Counted from the first letter of the stretch, positions 26,501-35,610 are shown. The stretch is 64,000 nucleotides of DNA from Pseudomonadota bacterium (GCA_023423935.1 JAFAEQ010000015.1:62001-126000); one strand, 5' to 3'. Notes: generated from the letters alone by a model not told the origin. Numbers and translations: made by a program.

Positions 26501-26974
26501 TCAAATCATCAGTTGCGCACGCTTGAGCAGCGTGGCGATGAGCCGATCGAGAGCGCGCCGCTCGGTGGCGGTGAGCCCCGCGAGCAGTTTTTGTTCGTAG
26601 GCGAGGGCCAGTGGTGCGATGCGCATGTATACAGATCGGCCCGCCGACGCAAGCCGCAGGACCGATCGGCGACGATCCTGAGGATCGTAAGTGCGCGCGA
26701 GACGCCGGGATCGCAGCAAGCTCTGCACCGCGCGGCTGACCGCCACCTTGTCCATGGCTGTGCGTTCCGCGACCTCGACAGCCGACAGGTCCGGATAGCG
26801 GGCGAGTACCGCAACCACCCGCCACTCGGGGATCGACAGGTTGAATTCCCGTGCATATGCGCGCGCGAGGCTCATGCTGACGGTGTTGCTCAGCACGGAC
26901 AGGCGATAGGGAATGAACTCGTCGAGCTGCAGCTTGTCGGCGGTCTGTCTACCTGACTTATTGCTTTTCTTCAT
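26501..26974 (-). CDS. MarR-family transcriptional regulator
   Basis: A 157-residue winged-helix regulator. The central helix-turn-helix reads LSIPEWRVVAVLARYPDLSAVEVAERTAMDK, with the beta wing RTYDPQDRRRSVLRL. The ATG at 26974 is chosen; an in-frame start 15 codons upstream is possible. It sits at the head of the oxoacid dehydrogenase operon and is divergent from hpd. A regulator in this position commonly represses both sides and responds to an aromatic acid, but the ligand is not visible. Confidence 0.9.
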   Translation of the reverse strand: MKKSNKSGRQTADKLQLDEFIPYRLSVLSNTVSMSLARAYAREFNLSIPEWRVVAVLARYPDLSAVEVAERTAMDKVAVSRAVQSLLRSRRLARTYDPQDRRRSVLRLASAGRSVYMRIAPLALAYEQKLLAGLTATERRALDRLIATLLKRAQLMI

Positions 26975-27108
26975 GCACGAACGCGGCGTAATTGACTCGT
27001 CATGAGGGAATAGTTTCAATTGTAACTACTCATTGGCAATTGCGCTGCGCTGTTTGACGTTGCGGTATGCAATTGCGGCTTCATCATCAAAGCTAAGGGG
27101 GTCTTCCC

Positions 27109-28203
27109 ATGTCCGCATCTTCTCGGTCGGGCGCGATCGATTCGCGTAGTGAGAGCTCGAGCACAGACAATCCTGCCGGCACCGATGGATTCGAGTTCGT
27201 CGAGTACACCGCTCCCGATCCGGAACTGCTGCGTACGTTGTTCGAGCGTCTGGGCTTTCCGGCGACGGCCCGACATCGCAGCAAGAATGTGACTCTGCAT
27301 TCGCAGGGTGACATCAACTTCATCATCAACGCCGAGCCGGACAGCTTCGGGCAGCAGTTCGCGAAGGCCCACGGACCTTCCGCGTGCGCAATGGGATTCC
27401 GCGTGCGCGATGCCGCTGCGGCATTCAGGCGTTGTGTGGAGCTCGGCGCCAAGCCGGTCGAGAACCGCGTCGGACCGATGGAGCTGAACATTCCTGCGAT
27501 CGAAGGCATCGGCGGCAGTCTGATCTACCTGGTCGATCGTTACGGCGATCGCACGATCTACGACGTCGATTTCGTGCCCATCGCTCAGGCGCCGACGGCG
27601 CGCTCGGCGGGTCTCGATTACATCGACCATCTGACGCACAACGTCGCGCGCGGCAACATGGACAAGTGGGCCGGGTTCTACGAGCGCCTGTTCAATTTCC
27701 GCGAGATTCGCTACTTCGACATCGAGGGCAAGAAGACGGGTCTTTTCAGCCGGGCGATGACGAGCCCATGCGGCAAGATCCGCATTCCGATCAACGAATC
27801 GCAGGACGACAAGTCGCAGATCGAAGAGTACCTGCGCGAGTATCACGGCGAAGGCATTCAGCACATCGCGCTGGGCACGGCCGATATCGTCTCAACGGTC
27901 GATACGCTGCGCGCGCAGGGCGTGCAGTTCCAGGACACGCCCGATACTTACTATGAAGGTGTCGATGCGCGCGTCGAAGGTCATCGGGAAAATCTGGATG
28001 AGCTGCGCAAGCGCCGCATCCTGATCGACGGCAATCCGAGCAAGGGCGATGGCGTGCTGCTGCAGATTTTCACTCAGAACGTGATCGGCCCGATCTTCTT
28101 CGAGATCATCCAGCGCAAAGGCAATGAGGGCTTCGGCGAAGGCAACTTCAAGGCCCTGTTCGAGTCGATTGAGCTCGATCAGATGCGACGAGGAGTGATT
28201 TGA
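27109..28203 (+). CDS. hpd: 4-hydroxyphenylpyruvate dioxygenase
   Basis: A 364-residue Fe(II) dioxygenase converting 4-hydroxyphenylpyruvate to homogentisate, the second step of tyrosine breakdown. The iron ligands are visible: His174 in YIDHLTHNV, His252 in QHIALGT and Glu332 in FFEIIQRKG. The C-terminal NEGFGEGNFKALFESIE is typical. The first ~25 residues are a variable Ser-rich leader. It is divergent from the MarR regulator and followed by hmgA. Confidence 0.97.
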   Translation: MSASSRSGAIDSRSESSSTDNPAGTDGFEFVEYTAPDPELLRTLFERLGFPATARHRSKNVTLHSQGDINFIINAEPDSFGQQFAKAHGPSACAMGFRVRDAAAAFRRCVELGAKPVENRVGPMELNIPAIEGIGGSLIYLVDRYGDRTIYDVDFVPIAQAPTARSAGLDYIDHLTHNVARGNMDKWAGFYERLFNFREIRYFDIEGKKTGLFSRAMTSPCGKIRIPINESQDDKSQIEEYLREYHGEGIQHIALGTADIVSTVDTLRAQGVQFQDTPDTYYEGVDARVEGHRENLDELRKRRILIDGNPSKGDGVLLQIFTQNVIGPIFFEIIQRKGNEGFGEGNFKALFESIELDQMRRGVI

Positions 28204-28357
28204 GAGGTAGCTGGCCAACGAGTCTGCTGGTCCGCTGGTCCAGGCAGTGAACTAGCTCATGAGGCCGTCAGTTGACGGCAGATGGAGGAAGGGTGCGAGT
28301 ACGACACGTTTTTGTTCTGGCCAGGAGATTGGCAGCGAGTTGGCTGACGGACTATTT

Positions 28358-29476
28358 ATGAAACGCATTCCCATCTCTCGTATCGAAGGCAAGGCATCGC
28401 GACAGGCACATGCAGATCTGCCCGAAGGCACGTTCGAGCGGGAGATCAGCAAAGAAGGCTTCTTCGGCCCGGCCACGATGTTTCATCACAAGCATCCGCC
28501 GACGGGTTGGACCGCCTTTGAAGGTCCGCTGCGACCTCATGCCTTCGATCTCGCTCGACTTCAGTCGGGCAGCAACTCGCCCTGGGATGCTCCGCAGATT
28601 CTGGGCAATGCAAGTGTTCGCGTGCGCTACTGGAAAGCCGCGCAGTCGATGGATCATCTGGTCCGCAACGGCGATGGGGACGACCTGTTGTTCGTGCATG
28701 CGGGTGCGGCGGAGTTCTTCTGCGACTATGGCCACCTGGCGATTCAGGCGGGCGACTATATCGTCGTGCCGCGCGGCACGATGTGGCGCGTCGAAGTGCG
28801 CGAACCGCTGGCACTCCTGATGATCGAAGCGGTGAATTCGAGCTACGAGCTGCCCGACAAGGGCATGCTCGGCGCGCACGCGATCTTCGATCCCGCGATG
28901 CTGGATGCGCCGCGCATGGATGAAATGTTCCTCGCGCAGCAGTCGGACGATCGTCAATGGCAGGTGCGAATCAAGCGTCGCGACGCGCTATCGACCGTGA
29001 CGTATCCGTTCAATCCGCTCGACGCGATCGGCTGGCACGGCGATCTGAGCGTCGTTCGCATCAACGTCAAGGACATCCGTCCGCTCGTAAGTCACCGCTA
29101 TCACCTGCCGCCCTCGGCGCATACGACGTTCGTCAGTCATCGATTCGTGGTCTGCACTTTCGTGCCGCGTCCGTTCGAGACGGATCCCGGCGCGCTGAAA
29201 GTGCCGTTCTTCCACAACAACGATGACTACGACGAAGTGATTTTCTATCACGCGGGGAATTTCTTCTCCCGCGACAACATTCATCCGGAAATGATGACGT
29301 TGCATCCGTGCGGCTTCACGCATGGGCCGCATCCGAAGGCGCTGAAGAACATGCTGAACCAGCCGAAGCCGGCGACCGACGAGTATGCGGTGATGATCGA
29401 TACGCGCGACGCGCTCGAGATCACGGACGCAGCGAAGAGCGTCGAATGGGCGGGCTACGTGGATTCGTGGAAATAG
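28358..29476 (+). CDS. hmgA: Homogentisate 1,2-dioxygenase (short bacterial form)
   Basis: About 372 residues from the ATG at 28358 (MKRIPISR). The cupin fold carries the iron site in HNNDDYDEVIFYHAGNFFSR (Glu ligand) and HPEMMTLHPCGFTHGPHP (His ligands). It opens the ring of homogentisate, following hpd. It is shorter than the ~430-residue form of Pseudomonas and animals, belonging to the compact class seen in several proteobacteria. The next enzymes (maleylacetoacetate isomerase, fumarylacetoacetase) are not in the window. Confidence 0.92.
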   Translation: MKRIPISRIEGKASRQAHADLPEGTFEREISKEGFFGPATMFHHKHPPTGWTAFEGPLRPHAFDLARLQSGSNSPWDAPQILGNASVRVRYWKAAQSMDHLVRNGDGDDLLFVHAGAAEFFCDYGHLAIQAGDYIVVPRGTMWRVEVREPLALLMIEAVNSSYELPDKGMLGAHAIFDPAMLDAPRMDEMFLAQQSDDRQWQVRIKRRDALSTVTYPFNPLDAIGWHGDLSVVRINVKDIRPLVSHRYHLPPSAHTTFVSHRFVVCTFVPRPFETDPGALKVPFFHNNDDYDEVIFYHAGNFFSRDNIHPEMMTLHPCGFTHGPHPKALKNMLNQPKPATDEYAVMIDTRDALEITDAAKSVEWAGYVDSWK

Positions 29477-29659
29477 GGACGAGGTGATGACGGTGATAGC
29501 GGTGATGAAGTGATGGCGGTGATGGGGTAATGACGGTCAGAGAATTTCTTTTGCCGCCATCACCGACATCACTGGCATCACTGTCATCACTTTGATAACG
29601 CTCAGAGGAGCGTCTCCTGCTTCATCACGGCCATCACTTTCATCACTGCCATCACGCCC
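29477..29659. repeat. Intergenic word dyad, TGATGGCGG type
   Basis: After the hmgA stop, words such as GTGATGACGGTGATAGCGG and TGATGGCGGTGATGG are reiterated (~29485-29535). They are followed by CATCACCGACATCACTGG and CATCACTGCCATCAC words (~29555-29657). It fills the convergent junction with the SYLF gene and uses the same words as the 4.2-4.4 kb block. Confidence 0.78.
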
Positions 29660-30487
29660 TCACAGAGGCGGCTCTGTGCCCGGGTCCGCATCTTCCATCG
29701 GATACGTCGTCAGCGAGCCTTCCTGTGCGGGCTGTGGCCGAGTCGCCGGTACAGGCGATGCGGTCGTCGGTGCCGGCGCGGCGTTTGCGGTAGCCGTCCC
29801 CGAAGCAGTGCGTTGAATGGCGCTGACGAATTGCACGGCCGGTGCGGGCGCGCTGCCCGCGTCCATGCGGATGACCTCGCTCGCGAGGATGCCGGGGCGC
29901 TGGTAGAAGGATTCGTTCGATGCGCTGTCGATCGTCATCGCCGAGCCATCGAGGGCGACGCCTGCGAACAGACCGCTGGCCCGGGAGTACGAGTAGACCT
30001 GCGCGGTCAAGCCGATGTCGGTCGCGGCGGAGCTCTGGCGTCCAACCGGGCCTGCAGCCACGGACGCGTCGGCTCCCAGCGTGATCTTGCCTCCGACGAT
30101 TCCTTCGATGCTCTGGCGCGAGGTGAAGACCAGCACCACGTCGGTCGATTGCACGCCGACCTGAAAGCCGAAGCTGCCGCCGGTCAGGTTCACAAAAATC
30201 GGACTGCTCCATGATCCGTTGTCATGGCGCACGACCATGACGCCCTTGCCGCGGCGACCGCCGATGCCCAGACCGACTTTGATCACGCCTGGAACGACCG
30301 CAACTGCGTAAGCGCGTTCGAGCAGCCAGGCAGGAATGTTCTGTTCCGGCATGGCCATCAACTCATTCAGAACCTGAGTCGAGGTGAGGAGTCGTGCGTC
30401 CTGTCGCTCACCGGCAACGGCCGTGAGTCCGAAGGACAGCGTCATCAACATCACTATGCTTTGCGCGACAAGGAGTTTGACTCGCAT
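29660..30487 (-). CDS. SYLF (Ysc84-like) lipid-binding domain protein, exported
   Basis: A 275-residue protein with a signal peptide (MRVKLLVAQSIVMLMTLSFGLTAVA). A SYLF domain (~35-215) follows: IPAWLLERAYAVAVVPGVIKVGLGIGGRRGKGV, GSFGFQVGVQSTDVVLVF and GPVGRQSSAATD. SYLF domains bind phosphoinositides in eukaryotes; bacterial exported versions are uncharacterised envelope proteins. The tail (~220-275) is Ala/Pro/Thr-rich and probably unstructured. It lies downstream of the ECF-kinase pair on the same strand, separated by ~140 bp, so co-transcription is possible but unproven. Confidence 0.87.
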   Translation of the reverse strand: MRVKLLVAQSIVMLMTLSFGLTAVAGERQDARLLTSTQVLNELMAMPEQNIPAWLLERAYAVAVVPGVIKVGLGIGGRRGKGVMVVRHDNGSWSSPIFVNLTGGSFGFQVGVQSTDVVLVFTSRQSIEGIVGGKITLGADASVAAGPVGRQSSAATDIGLTAQVYSYSRASGLFAGVALDGSAMTIDSASNESFYQRPGILASEVIRMDAGSAPAPAVQFVSAIQRTASGTATANAAPAPTTASPVPATRPQPAQEGSLTTYPMEDADPGTEPPL

Positions 30488-30625
30488 CGTCTGGCTGAAC
30501 CTCTTGAACAGGAAAGAACGGGAACGTCTGCATGAATGCTCTGTTCCACGGGTATGACGAGCAGACTGTAGCAGATCGGGGCAGTCGGATTGACGCGCCG
30601 TGAGCTCTGACCGGAGCGTGCGCGA

Positions 30626-33433
30626 TTAGTTCGGGCGCAGGTTGCGCGGCGCGACTGCGTTCTGATTGGTCGCGAGGATGAGCTCGTCGAGTTCCTGGCG
30701 CCGACCGCGTTCGATATAGAAACGCGCGACGCGCTCGCGTGCTTTGAGACGGGTTTCGACATCGGCGCCGCCGTCCGCGGTGAGCTCGCGGAAGCTCTGC
30801 ACCAGATATTTTTCCGCTTCCTGAATCCGTCCTTCGCGGTACAGCGTTTCGCCCAGGGCGCTCGCGGAGCGCGCGGATCGCCAGCTCGGCGCGGATGTCC
30901 GCTTCCAGCGATTCATCGATGCCGTGAGCATGGCTTCCGCATCGGACAGCCGGTTGGTCGCGAGCAGCACCTCACCCAGAATGTATTCCGCGGTTGCGAC
31001 GTATTGATGGTCCGGGGGCAGCGAGCGCGAATAGATGTCGAGCGCCTGACGTAGCTGCGGCTCCGCCTCCCTAAAGCGACCTTGCCGCTTCAGGATGTGC
31101 GCGAGGCTCGTTCGCAGATAGCCCGTCATGTAGTACTCACCACGTTGCGCATCCACGTTCACATCGATGGCCTGGCGCGTGAATTGTTCGGCCTCGGAGA
31201 GGTTGCCCTGAGCGAGGCGTACCTGTCCAAGCGAATCCAGAGTGTCGGCAACCTGCGTGCTCGTCGGGCCGTACAGCACTTTCTGACTCTCGAGGACACT
31301 CTCATAAAGACTGCCTGCTTCGTCGGTCTTGCCCTTCAGGAACAGCACTTCGGCCAGTCGCGAGTCCGCCATGACGCGGTCTGGATGGAGCTTGAGCGGG
31401 ATGGTTTCCTGGTAGATCCCGACCGCTTCCCGTGCCGCTCGTTCCGCGCCGTCCAGGTCGTCACGCCAGGAGCGGACGCTCGCAACGTCCAGCAGAACGC
31501 TGGCCACATCCGGATCGCGCATCCCCTTTTCCGCGCGCATCATGGTCAGTGCAGACGTGAAGTATTCCTCTGCCTTGGTGAGATTGCTGCGCACCAACTC
31601 GAGCCGACCGAGATCGGCGAGCAAACTGGCTTGCGTGGCGGAGGCCGCACCGTTCTTGTTGCTGTTGGCGATACGGATGGCTTCGCCAAATGCAGTGTCG
31701 GATTCCTCGAAGCGACCGGCATTGCGCAGTGCGACCGCCAGCTCGGCGTGCACCTGTCCTGTCTGTGCATCCTCCGGCAGATTGGCGCGACGCATGACCC
31801 GCAAGGTCTCTTCGAGAAAGTTCACGGCCAGATTGGACTGCCCTTGGCGTCGATAGGCTCGACCAATCGCCTCGAGCAGCCTCGCTCTGACCTCGGGCTG
31901 CTCGTCGAGCTCACCTCGGATGGTATTGGCGGCCTGATCCAGCAGTTCGCTGGCCGTCATCTGCTTACCGTTGTTCTCGAACGGATCCGCCGCGGTGAAC
32001 ACGCGCAACATGAAATTAGACACGCGCTCGGCGCGCTCGCTCTCCTGTGCCACCCGGTCGCGTTCCTCGGCAATGCGCTGTCGCTGAACGGACATCACAG
32101 TGGCAAAGGAGATCAGGAACACCAGGAAGGCAGTCGTCATCGTCACGCCTACCGCGTTACGACGTGCGAACCGCGCCGAGTAGTACATCCAATTGCCCTG
32201 ACGGGCCTGGACGGGTTCGCGATTCAGGTAGCGCCGGACATCGGCAGCGAACTGTTCGACCGAGCTGTAGCGGCTGTCCGGTTCCTTGCGCATCGCTCGC
32301 AGCACGATGGCATCGAGATCGCCCACCAGTCGTTTGATCAGACGATCCGTGGCAAGCCGCCGCGCATGGGCGAGCGTTGCCATCAAATGGCGCTTCTCCG
32401 CCTGATCCGATTCCATCGCGCGCCGTACAGAGGCGCTGGGGCGTAGCGGATCTGCGATACAGATCAGGCGCTCGAGCTCGAGCTGGCTGGCTGAGGGGGG
32501 TACCACGTAGGGCCGAAGACCGGTGAGAAGCTCATAAAGCACCACGCCGAGTGCGTACACGTCGCTTGCCGTCGTGACGACCCGTCCAAGGATCTGCTCG
32601 GGGCTTGCGTATTCCGGCGTCAGCAGCCGGTCGTTCATGCGCGTCATGGCCAGCATGGCGGACTGATCGCTCGCATCGAGCAGCTTGGCAATGCCGAAAT
32701 CCAGCAGCTTGGGCGTGCCTTCTGGCGTGACCAGAATGTTCGCGGGCTTCAGATCGCGATGGACGATCAGGTTCTGATGGGCGTACTGGACTGCAGAGCA
32801 GATATCGAGAAACAGCTCCAGACGCCCGCGCAGGTCCAGCTGGGCGTCGTCCGCGTACTGATCCACGGGCTTGCCGTGGACATACTCCATGATGAGGTAA
32901 GGGCGGCCATCCTCGATCTCACCGGCATCCAGCAGCTTGGCGATGTTCTGGTGATTCAGGCTCGCGAGGATCTGCCGCTCGGCCCGCAGCCGCATGCCGA
33001 GATTGGGGTGCACCGTTGCCCCGTCAACGATCTTGATCGCGACCTGGGCGCTGTACTGGCGATCGGCGCGCTCGCCCAGATACACCGTGCCGGTGCCGCC
33101 GTGCCCCAGGACCTCCGCAAGGCGATAGTTGCCGATGACCTTGCCCAGAAGCGCCTGACGGCGATCACGGGTCGCGATATCGAAGGCTGCACCCAACGCA
33201 TGGGTGAGCGGCGAAGTGCGGCGGCCATTGTCCACCGCCAGCATGCCAAGCACTTCTTCGCGGAGCTGCAAATCATCCGGCGTCCGAGCGATGACGAACG
33301 CCGACTGTTCCTCCTTCGGAAGGACCGAAGCTTCGTTGAACAGCGCTTCCATGCGCGCGAATGCGGGATCGACCGGGTCGTGGTCCGGTGCGAGGCCAGT
33401 GCGTTCGTTGTCGTTGTTCTCTGAAACGCTCAT
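30626..33433 (-). CDS. Membrane Ser/Thr protein kinase with TPR sensor region
   Basis: A 935-residue protein. Residues ~103-400 are a Hanks-type kinase: Gly-rich loop LGHGGTGTVYLG, catalytic Lys134 in VAIK, HRDLKPAN (225-232) and DFG (245-247). One transmembrane helix spans ~427-449, followed by a coiled segment. About 450 residues of tetratricopeptide repeats extend to the C-terminus, outside the cytoplasm by topology. The short N-terminal ~90 residues resemble the leader found in kinases paired with ECF factors. The gene begins 5 bp after the ECF sigma gene, a common pairing in which the kinase is thought to control the sigma factor by phosphorylation. Confidence 0.93.
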   Translation of the reverse strand: MSVSENNDNERTGLAPDHDPVDPAFARMEALFNEASVLPKEEQSAFVIARTPDDLQLREEVLGMLAVDNGRRTSPLTHALGAAFDIATRDRRQALLGKVIGNYRLAEVLGHGGTGTVYLGERADRQYSAQVAIKIVDGATVHPNLGMRLRAERQILASLNHQNIAKLLDAGEIEDGRPYLIMEYVHGKPVDQYADDAQLDLRGRLELFLDICSAVQYAHQNLIVHRDLKPANILVTPEGTPKLLDFGIAKLLDASDQSAMLAMTRMNDRLLTPEYASPEQILGRVVTTASDVYALGVVLYELLTGLRPYVVPPSASQLELERLICIADPLRPSASVRRAMESDQAEKRHLMATLAHARRLATDRLIKRLVGDLDAIVLRAMRKEPDSRYSSVEQFAADVRRYLNREPVQARQGNWMYYSARFARRNAVGVTMTTAFLVFLISFATVMSVQRQRIAEERDRVAQESERAERVSNFMLRVFTAADPFENNGKQMTASELLDQAANTIRGELDEQPEVRARLLEAIGRAYRRQGQSNLAVNFLEETLRVMRRANLPEDAQTGQVHAELAVALRNAGRFEESDTAFGEAIRIANSNKNGAASATQASLLADLGRLELVRSNLTKAEEYFTSALTMMRAEKGMRDPDVASVLLDVASVRSWRDDLDGAERAAREAVGIYQETIPLKLHPDRVMADSRLAEVLFLKGKTDEAGSLYESVLESQKVLYGPTSTQVADTLDSLGQVRLAQGNLSEAEQFTRQAIDVNVDAQRGEYYMTGYLRTSLAHILKRQGRFREAEPQLRQALDIYSRSLPPDHQYVATAEYILGEVLLATNRLSDAEAMLTASMNRWKRTSAPSWRSARSASALGETLYREGRIQEAEKYLVQSFRELTADGGADVETRLKARERVARFYIERGRRQELDELILATNQNAVAPRNLRPN

Positions 33434-33438
33434 CGCTC

Positions 33439-34086
33439 TCAGACGACGTCGGGATGCTGTGGCCGCTGCGGCCGGATCTGACGCAGGATCCAGGCTTTGG
33501 CCAGGCGCAGATCGCGGTCGATGGTGGCCTCGGAAACCTTGAGGGTCTCGGCCAGCTCCTGATACGTCAGCCCGCCGAAATAATGCAACTCGACGATCTC
33601 GGCCAGGCGGGGGCTCTGAGTCGTCAGGCGCTGCAGGGCCTCGTCGATCTCGAGCACGTCGATCTCACCAGAGGTCATCGGGCCGCCGATTGCGTCGGTG
33701 CTGTGCAGATCTTCCACCAGCGCGCTGCTGGTCGTGTCGCCGCCTCGCTTCGAGCGATAGCGGGCTTTCGCATGGTCCACCAGGATACGGCGCATTTGTC
33801 GTGCTGCGACCGCAAAAAAGTGCGCGCGATCCTGCCAGGACACGTCCATCGCGACGAGTTTGACGAACGCTTCATGCACGACTGCTGTGGCCTGCAGCGT
33901 GTGGCCCGGACGTTCGCGCTTCATGTAACGGCGGGCGCGTTCCCTCAGCTCTTCATATATGAGAGGCGTGAGACGCTCCAGCGCACGCGAGTCGCCGGAT
34001 TGCCAGGCGGACAACAGACGCGTCACGGCCTGACGGTCAGCCGGACGGTCCGCCTCGGGAATTGCCGCTGCGATCGTGTTGCTCAA
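33439..34086 (-). CDS. ECF-type RNA polymerase sigma factor (TIGR02999-like)
   Basis: About 215 residues. Region 2 is LIYEELRERARRYMKRERPGHTLQATAVVHEAFVKL. Region 4 is RLAEIVELHYFGGLTYQELAETLKVSEATIDRDLRLAKAWI. The TTG at 34086 is preferred because GGAG lies 9 nt upstream; a GTG at 34155 in frame has no usable ribosome-binding site. This family is typically encoded beside a Ser/Thr kinase with TPR repeats, as here. Its target promoters cannot be read from the window, though the divergent exported repeat protein is an obvious candidate. Confidence 0.9.
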   Translation of the reverse strand: MSNTIAAAIPEADRPADRQAVTRLLSAWQSGDSRALERLTPLIYEELRERARRYMKRERPGHTLQATAVVHEAFVKLVAMDVSWQDRAHFFAVAARQMRRILVDHAKARYRSKRGGDTTSSALVEDLHSTDAIGGPMTSGEIDVLEIDEALQRLTTQSPRLAEIVELHYFGGLTYQELAETLKVSEATIDRDLRLAKAWILRQIRPQRPQHPDVV

Positions 34087-34475
34087 AAAAAGGCGCTCCG
34101 CTACCGCTTCATTGAGATTCGTAAGGTCCTGCTTCGCCAGCCTGCGACCGTGCACTCCAGGCGCACAGAGTCCCGCAGCCGTACTAAATCAGAAATCTCC
34201 CCATAAAACAGAGCCTTCATCGTCATTTTGGCACGAGGCTGGACTTCTGAGCCCCGAGCCGCGCCCCGCAATCCCCATGCGGCCTGCCCTGAGAGCCCAA
34301 GACGCCGTAAGGGAATTTCCTCGGATCCCGCTAGGTCCGGCGCTGATTGTTGACCTTTTAGATCGATTGTCCAGCTCACCGTGTGACGGACCTCACACAG
34401 CGGCGTCGCTTATGCCAGTGAAACCGACCCGTTCCGGACTTTGTTCACACATCGATCAACAAGAGGTTCCTTCAC
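34087..34475. other. Divergent intergenic region between the sigma factor and repeat-protein genes
   Basis: No gene is apparent in this ~390 bp. It must hold the promoters of both divergent units. A CAAGAGG ribosome-binding site lies about 10 nt before the repeat-protein ATG. I could not identify a clear ECF-type -35/-10 pair. Confidence 0.5.
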
Positions 34476-34946
34476 ATGCGTAATTCAATCGTTGCTTCTT
34501 TCGTCGCCATCGCCCTCATCGGTAGCGCAGCTGCCCACGCCAACGCCACGCCTCCGCAGGTCAAGGTGGCGGATGCCGTGAACATCAAGCGTCCGCAGGT
34601 TCAGGTTGCTGATGGCGCAGTGAATGCCAAGCGTCCGCAGATCCAGTTGGCTGATGGCGCAGTGAATGCGAAGCGTCCCCAGATTCAGCTGGCTGATGGC
34701 GCAGTGAACGCCAAGCGCCCGCAGATCCAGCTGGCTGATGGCGCAGTGAATGCGAAGCGTCCGCAGATTCAGTTGGCTGATGGTGCAGTGAACGCCAAGC
34801 GTCCGCAGATCCAGCTGGCCGATGGCGCAGTGAACGCCAAGCGCCCGCAGATTCAGTTGGCTGATGGCGCAGTGAATGCCAAGCGCCCGCAGATTCAGCT
34901 GGCTGATGGCGCAGTGAACGCCAAGCGTCCGCAGATCCTCGCCTAA
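34476..34946 (+). CDS. Exported protein of eight perfect 14-residue repeats
   Basis: A 156-residue protein with a signal peptide (MRNSIVASFVAIALIGSAAAHA). After a degenerate copy (ADAVNIKRPQVQV) come eight tandem copies of ADGAVNAKRPQIQL, the last ending ILA. Each copy is 42 bp (34608-34943). The copies differ at synonymous sites (AAT/AAC, GCC/GCG, CGT/CGC, CTG/TTG), so the peptide sequence appears to be under selection rather than just freshly duplicated. Every copy has a KR dibasic pair and no Cys. I do not recognise the family. Possibilities are a structural/adhesive repeat protein or a precursor processed into repeated peptides. A second small exported gene follows 32 bp downstream. Confidence 0.88.
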   Translation: MRNSIVASFVAIALIGSAAAHANATPPQVKVADAVNIKRPQVQVADGAVNAKRPQIQLADGAVNAKRPQIQLADGAVNAKRPQIQLADGAVNAKRPQIQLADGAVNAKRPQIQLADGAVNAKRPQIQLADGAVNAKRPQIQLADGAVNAKRPQILA

Positions 34947-34978
34947 TCCGAAACCGAAACCCTATTCAGGAGATCATC

Positions 34979-35191
34979 ATGAAAACCAGGATCGTCGTCG
35001 GCGCAACCTTGTTGCTGACACTGGGCTCCGCGGTAGCGGGCTCGATGCTCTATGGGCAGGAACAGGCATCCGTGAAGGTGGAAGAGTCTGAGGCCTCCGC
35101 CACCTCTGAGCGTGTGACCCCCGCCATGATTGCCGAGTGGAAAGCGAACTCCACCACCGGCGACTACGTCGCTCCTCGCGTTCCCATCTAG
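34979..35191 (+). CDS. Small exported protein, partner of the repeat protein
   Basis: A 70-residue protein with a strong AGGAG-type ribosome-binding site 7 nt before the ATG and a signal sequence (MKTRIVVGATLLLTLGSAVAGS). The mature part is acidic then basic (EEQ..VEESEAS, then RVTPAMIAEWKANSTTGDYVAPRVPI). It lies 32 bp after the repeat-protein stop and before a strong hairpin, so the two form one short transcript. The family is not recognised; it may be cell-surface or periplasmic. Confidence 0.75.
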   Translation: MKTRIVVGATLLLTLGSAVAGSMLYGQEQASVKVEESEASATSERVTPAMIAEWKANSTTGDYVAPRVPI

Positions 35192-35205
35192 TCGAGGATC
35201 ACCGC

Positions 35206-35234
35206 AAGCTGCGCAGATGATTCTGCGCAGCTTT
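35206..35234 (+). terminator. Strong hairpin ending the repeat-protein transcript
   Basis: AAGCTGCGCAGA, a TGAT loop and TCTGCGCAGCTT form a perfect 12-bp stem 15 bp after the stop codon of the small exported gene. The following tract is short in T, so termination may be incomplete. It insulates the c-di-GMP riboswitch transcript downstream. Confidence 0.75.
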
Positions 35235-35397
35235 CGGAAAAGCTGTCTGCACTCGCAGACAACCAAGCGAAGTGTGCGCAAAATCACATACGCGTCGCGG
35301 ATTTGCGTCGCCCGTTTCACATTTCGTTCGTTGACATATTTGCGCGCCGTTTGGCACCCTTGCCTAAGCATTTTGAGGGCAGCGAATCGTTCGTCGT

Positions 35398-35488
35398 CCG
35401 CATAAGGGCAAACTCACCGAAAGGTGAGGACGCAAAGCCACCGGTCTACGGGGAACTTTCCTAGGACAGCGGGGTTGCCAGCGTGCTG
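35398..35488 (+). promoter_or_regulatory. Class I cyclic di-GMP riboswitch (GEMM-I)
   Basis: The conserved elements occur in order. AGGGCAAAC comes first, followed by a perfect CTCACC/GGTGAG stem capped by a GAAA tetraloop. Then come GACGCAAAGCCACCGG, a variable P3 arm and AGGACAGCGGGGTTGCC. This is the aptamer that binds the second messenger c-di-GMP. It lies ~120 bp before the TlpA-like gene and heads the ten-gene envelope-machine cluster. Whether binding turns expression on or off is not evident because no clear terminator/antiterminator pair was found. Confidence 0.95.
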
Positions 35489-35610
35489 TTCGATCCGTGA
35501 ACGATCGGGCGGACAAACGGCTGTCCCTCTCCAACGAACTCCTCCGCCGATTGAGCGGGCCTGCGATCGAGGCTGCCATCCATTCACAGCGACCGGCGCG
35601 TGCTTGCTTG

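Noticed and set aside
31082..32446. Plus-strand open frame opposite the Ser/Thr kinase gene
   Set aside because: The minus-strand kinase/TPR protein has full catalytic motifs; the opposite frame has no ribosome-binding site or recognisable domain.
34608..34943. Possible CRISPR-like array (regular 42-bp units)
   Set aside because: The units are contiguous with no spacers, are in frame and encode a constant 14-residue repeat after a signal peptide.
34943..35371. Minus-strand open frame opposite the small exported gene
   Set aside because: It overlaps the exported gene, which has a strong ribosome-binding site and signal peptide, and crosses the terminator hairpin.
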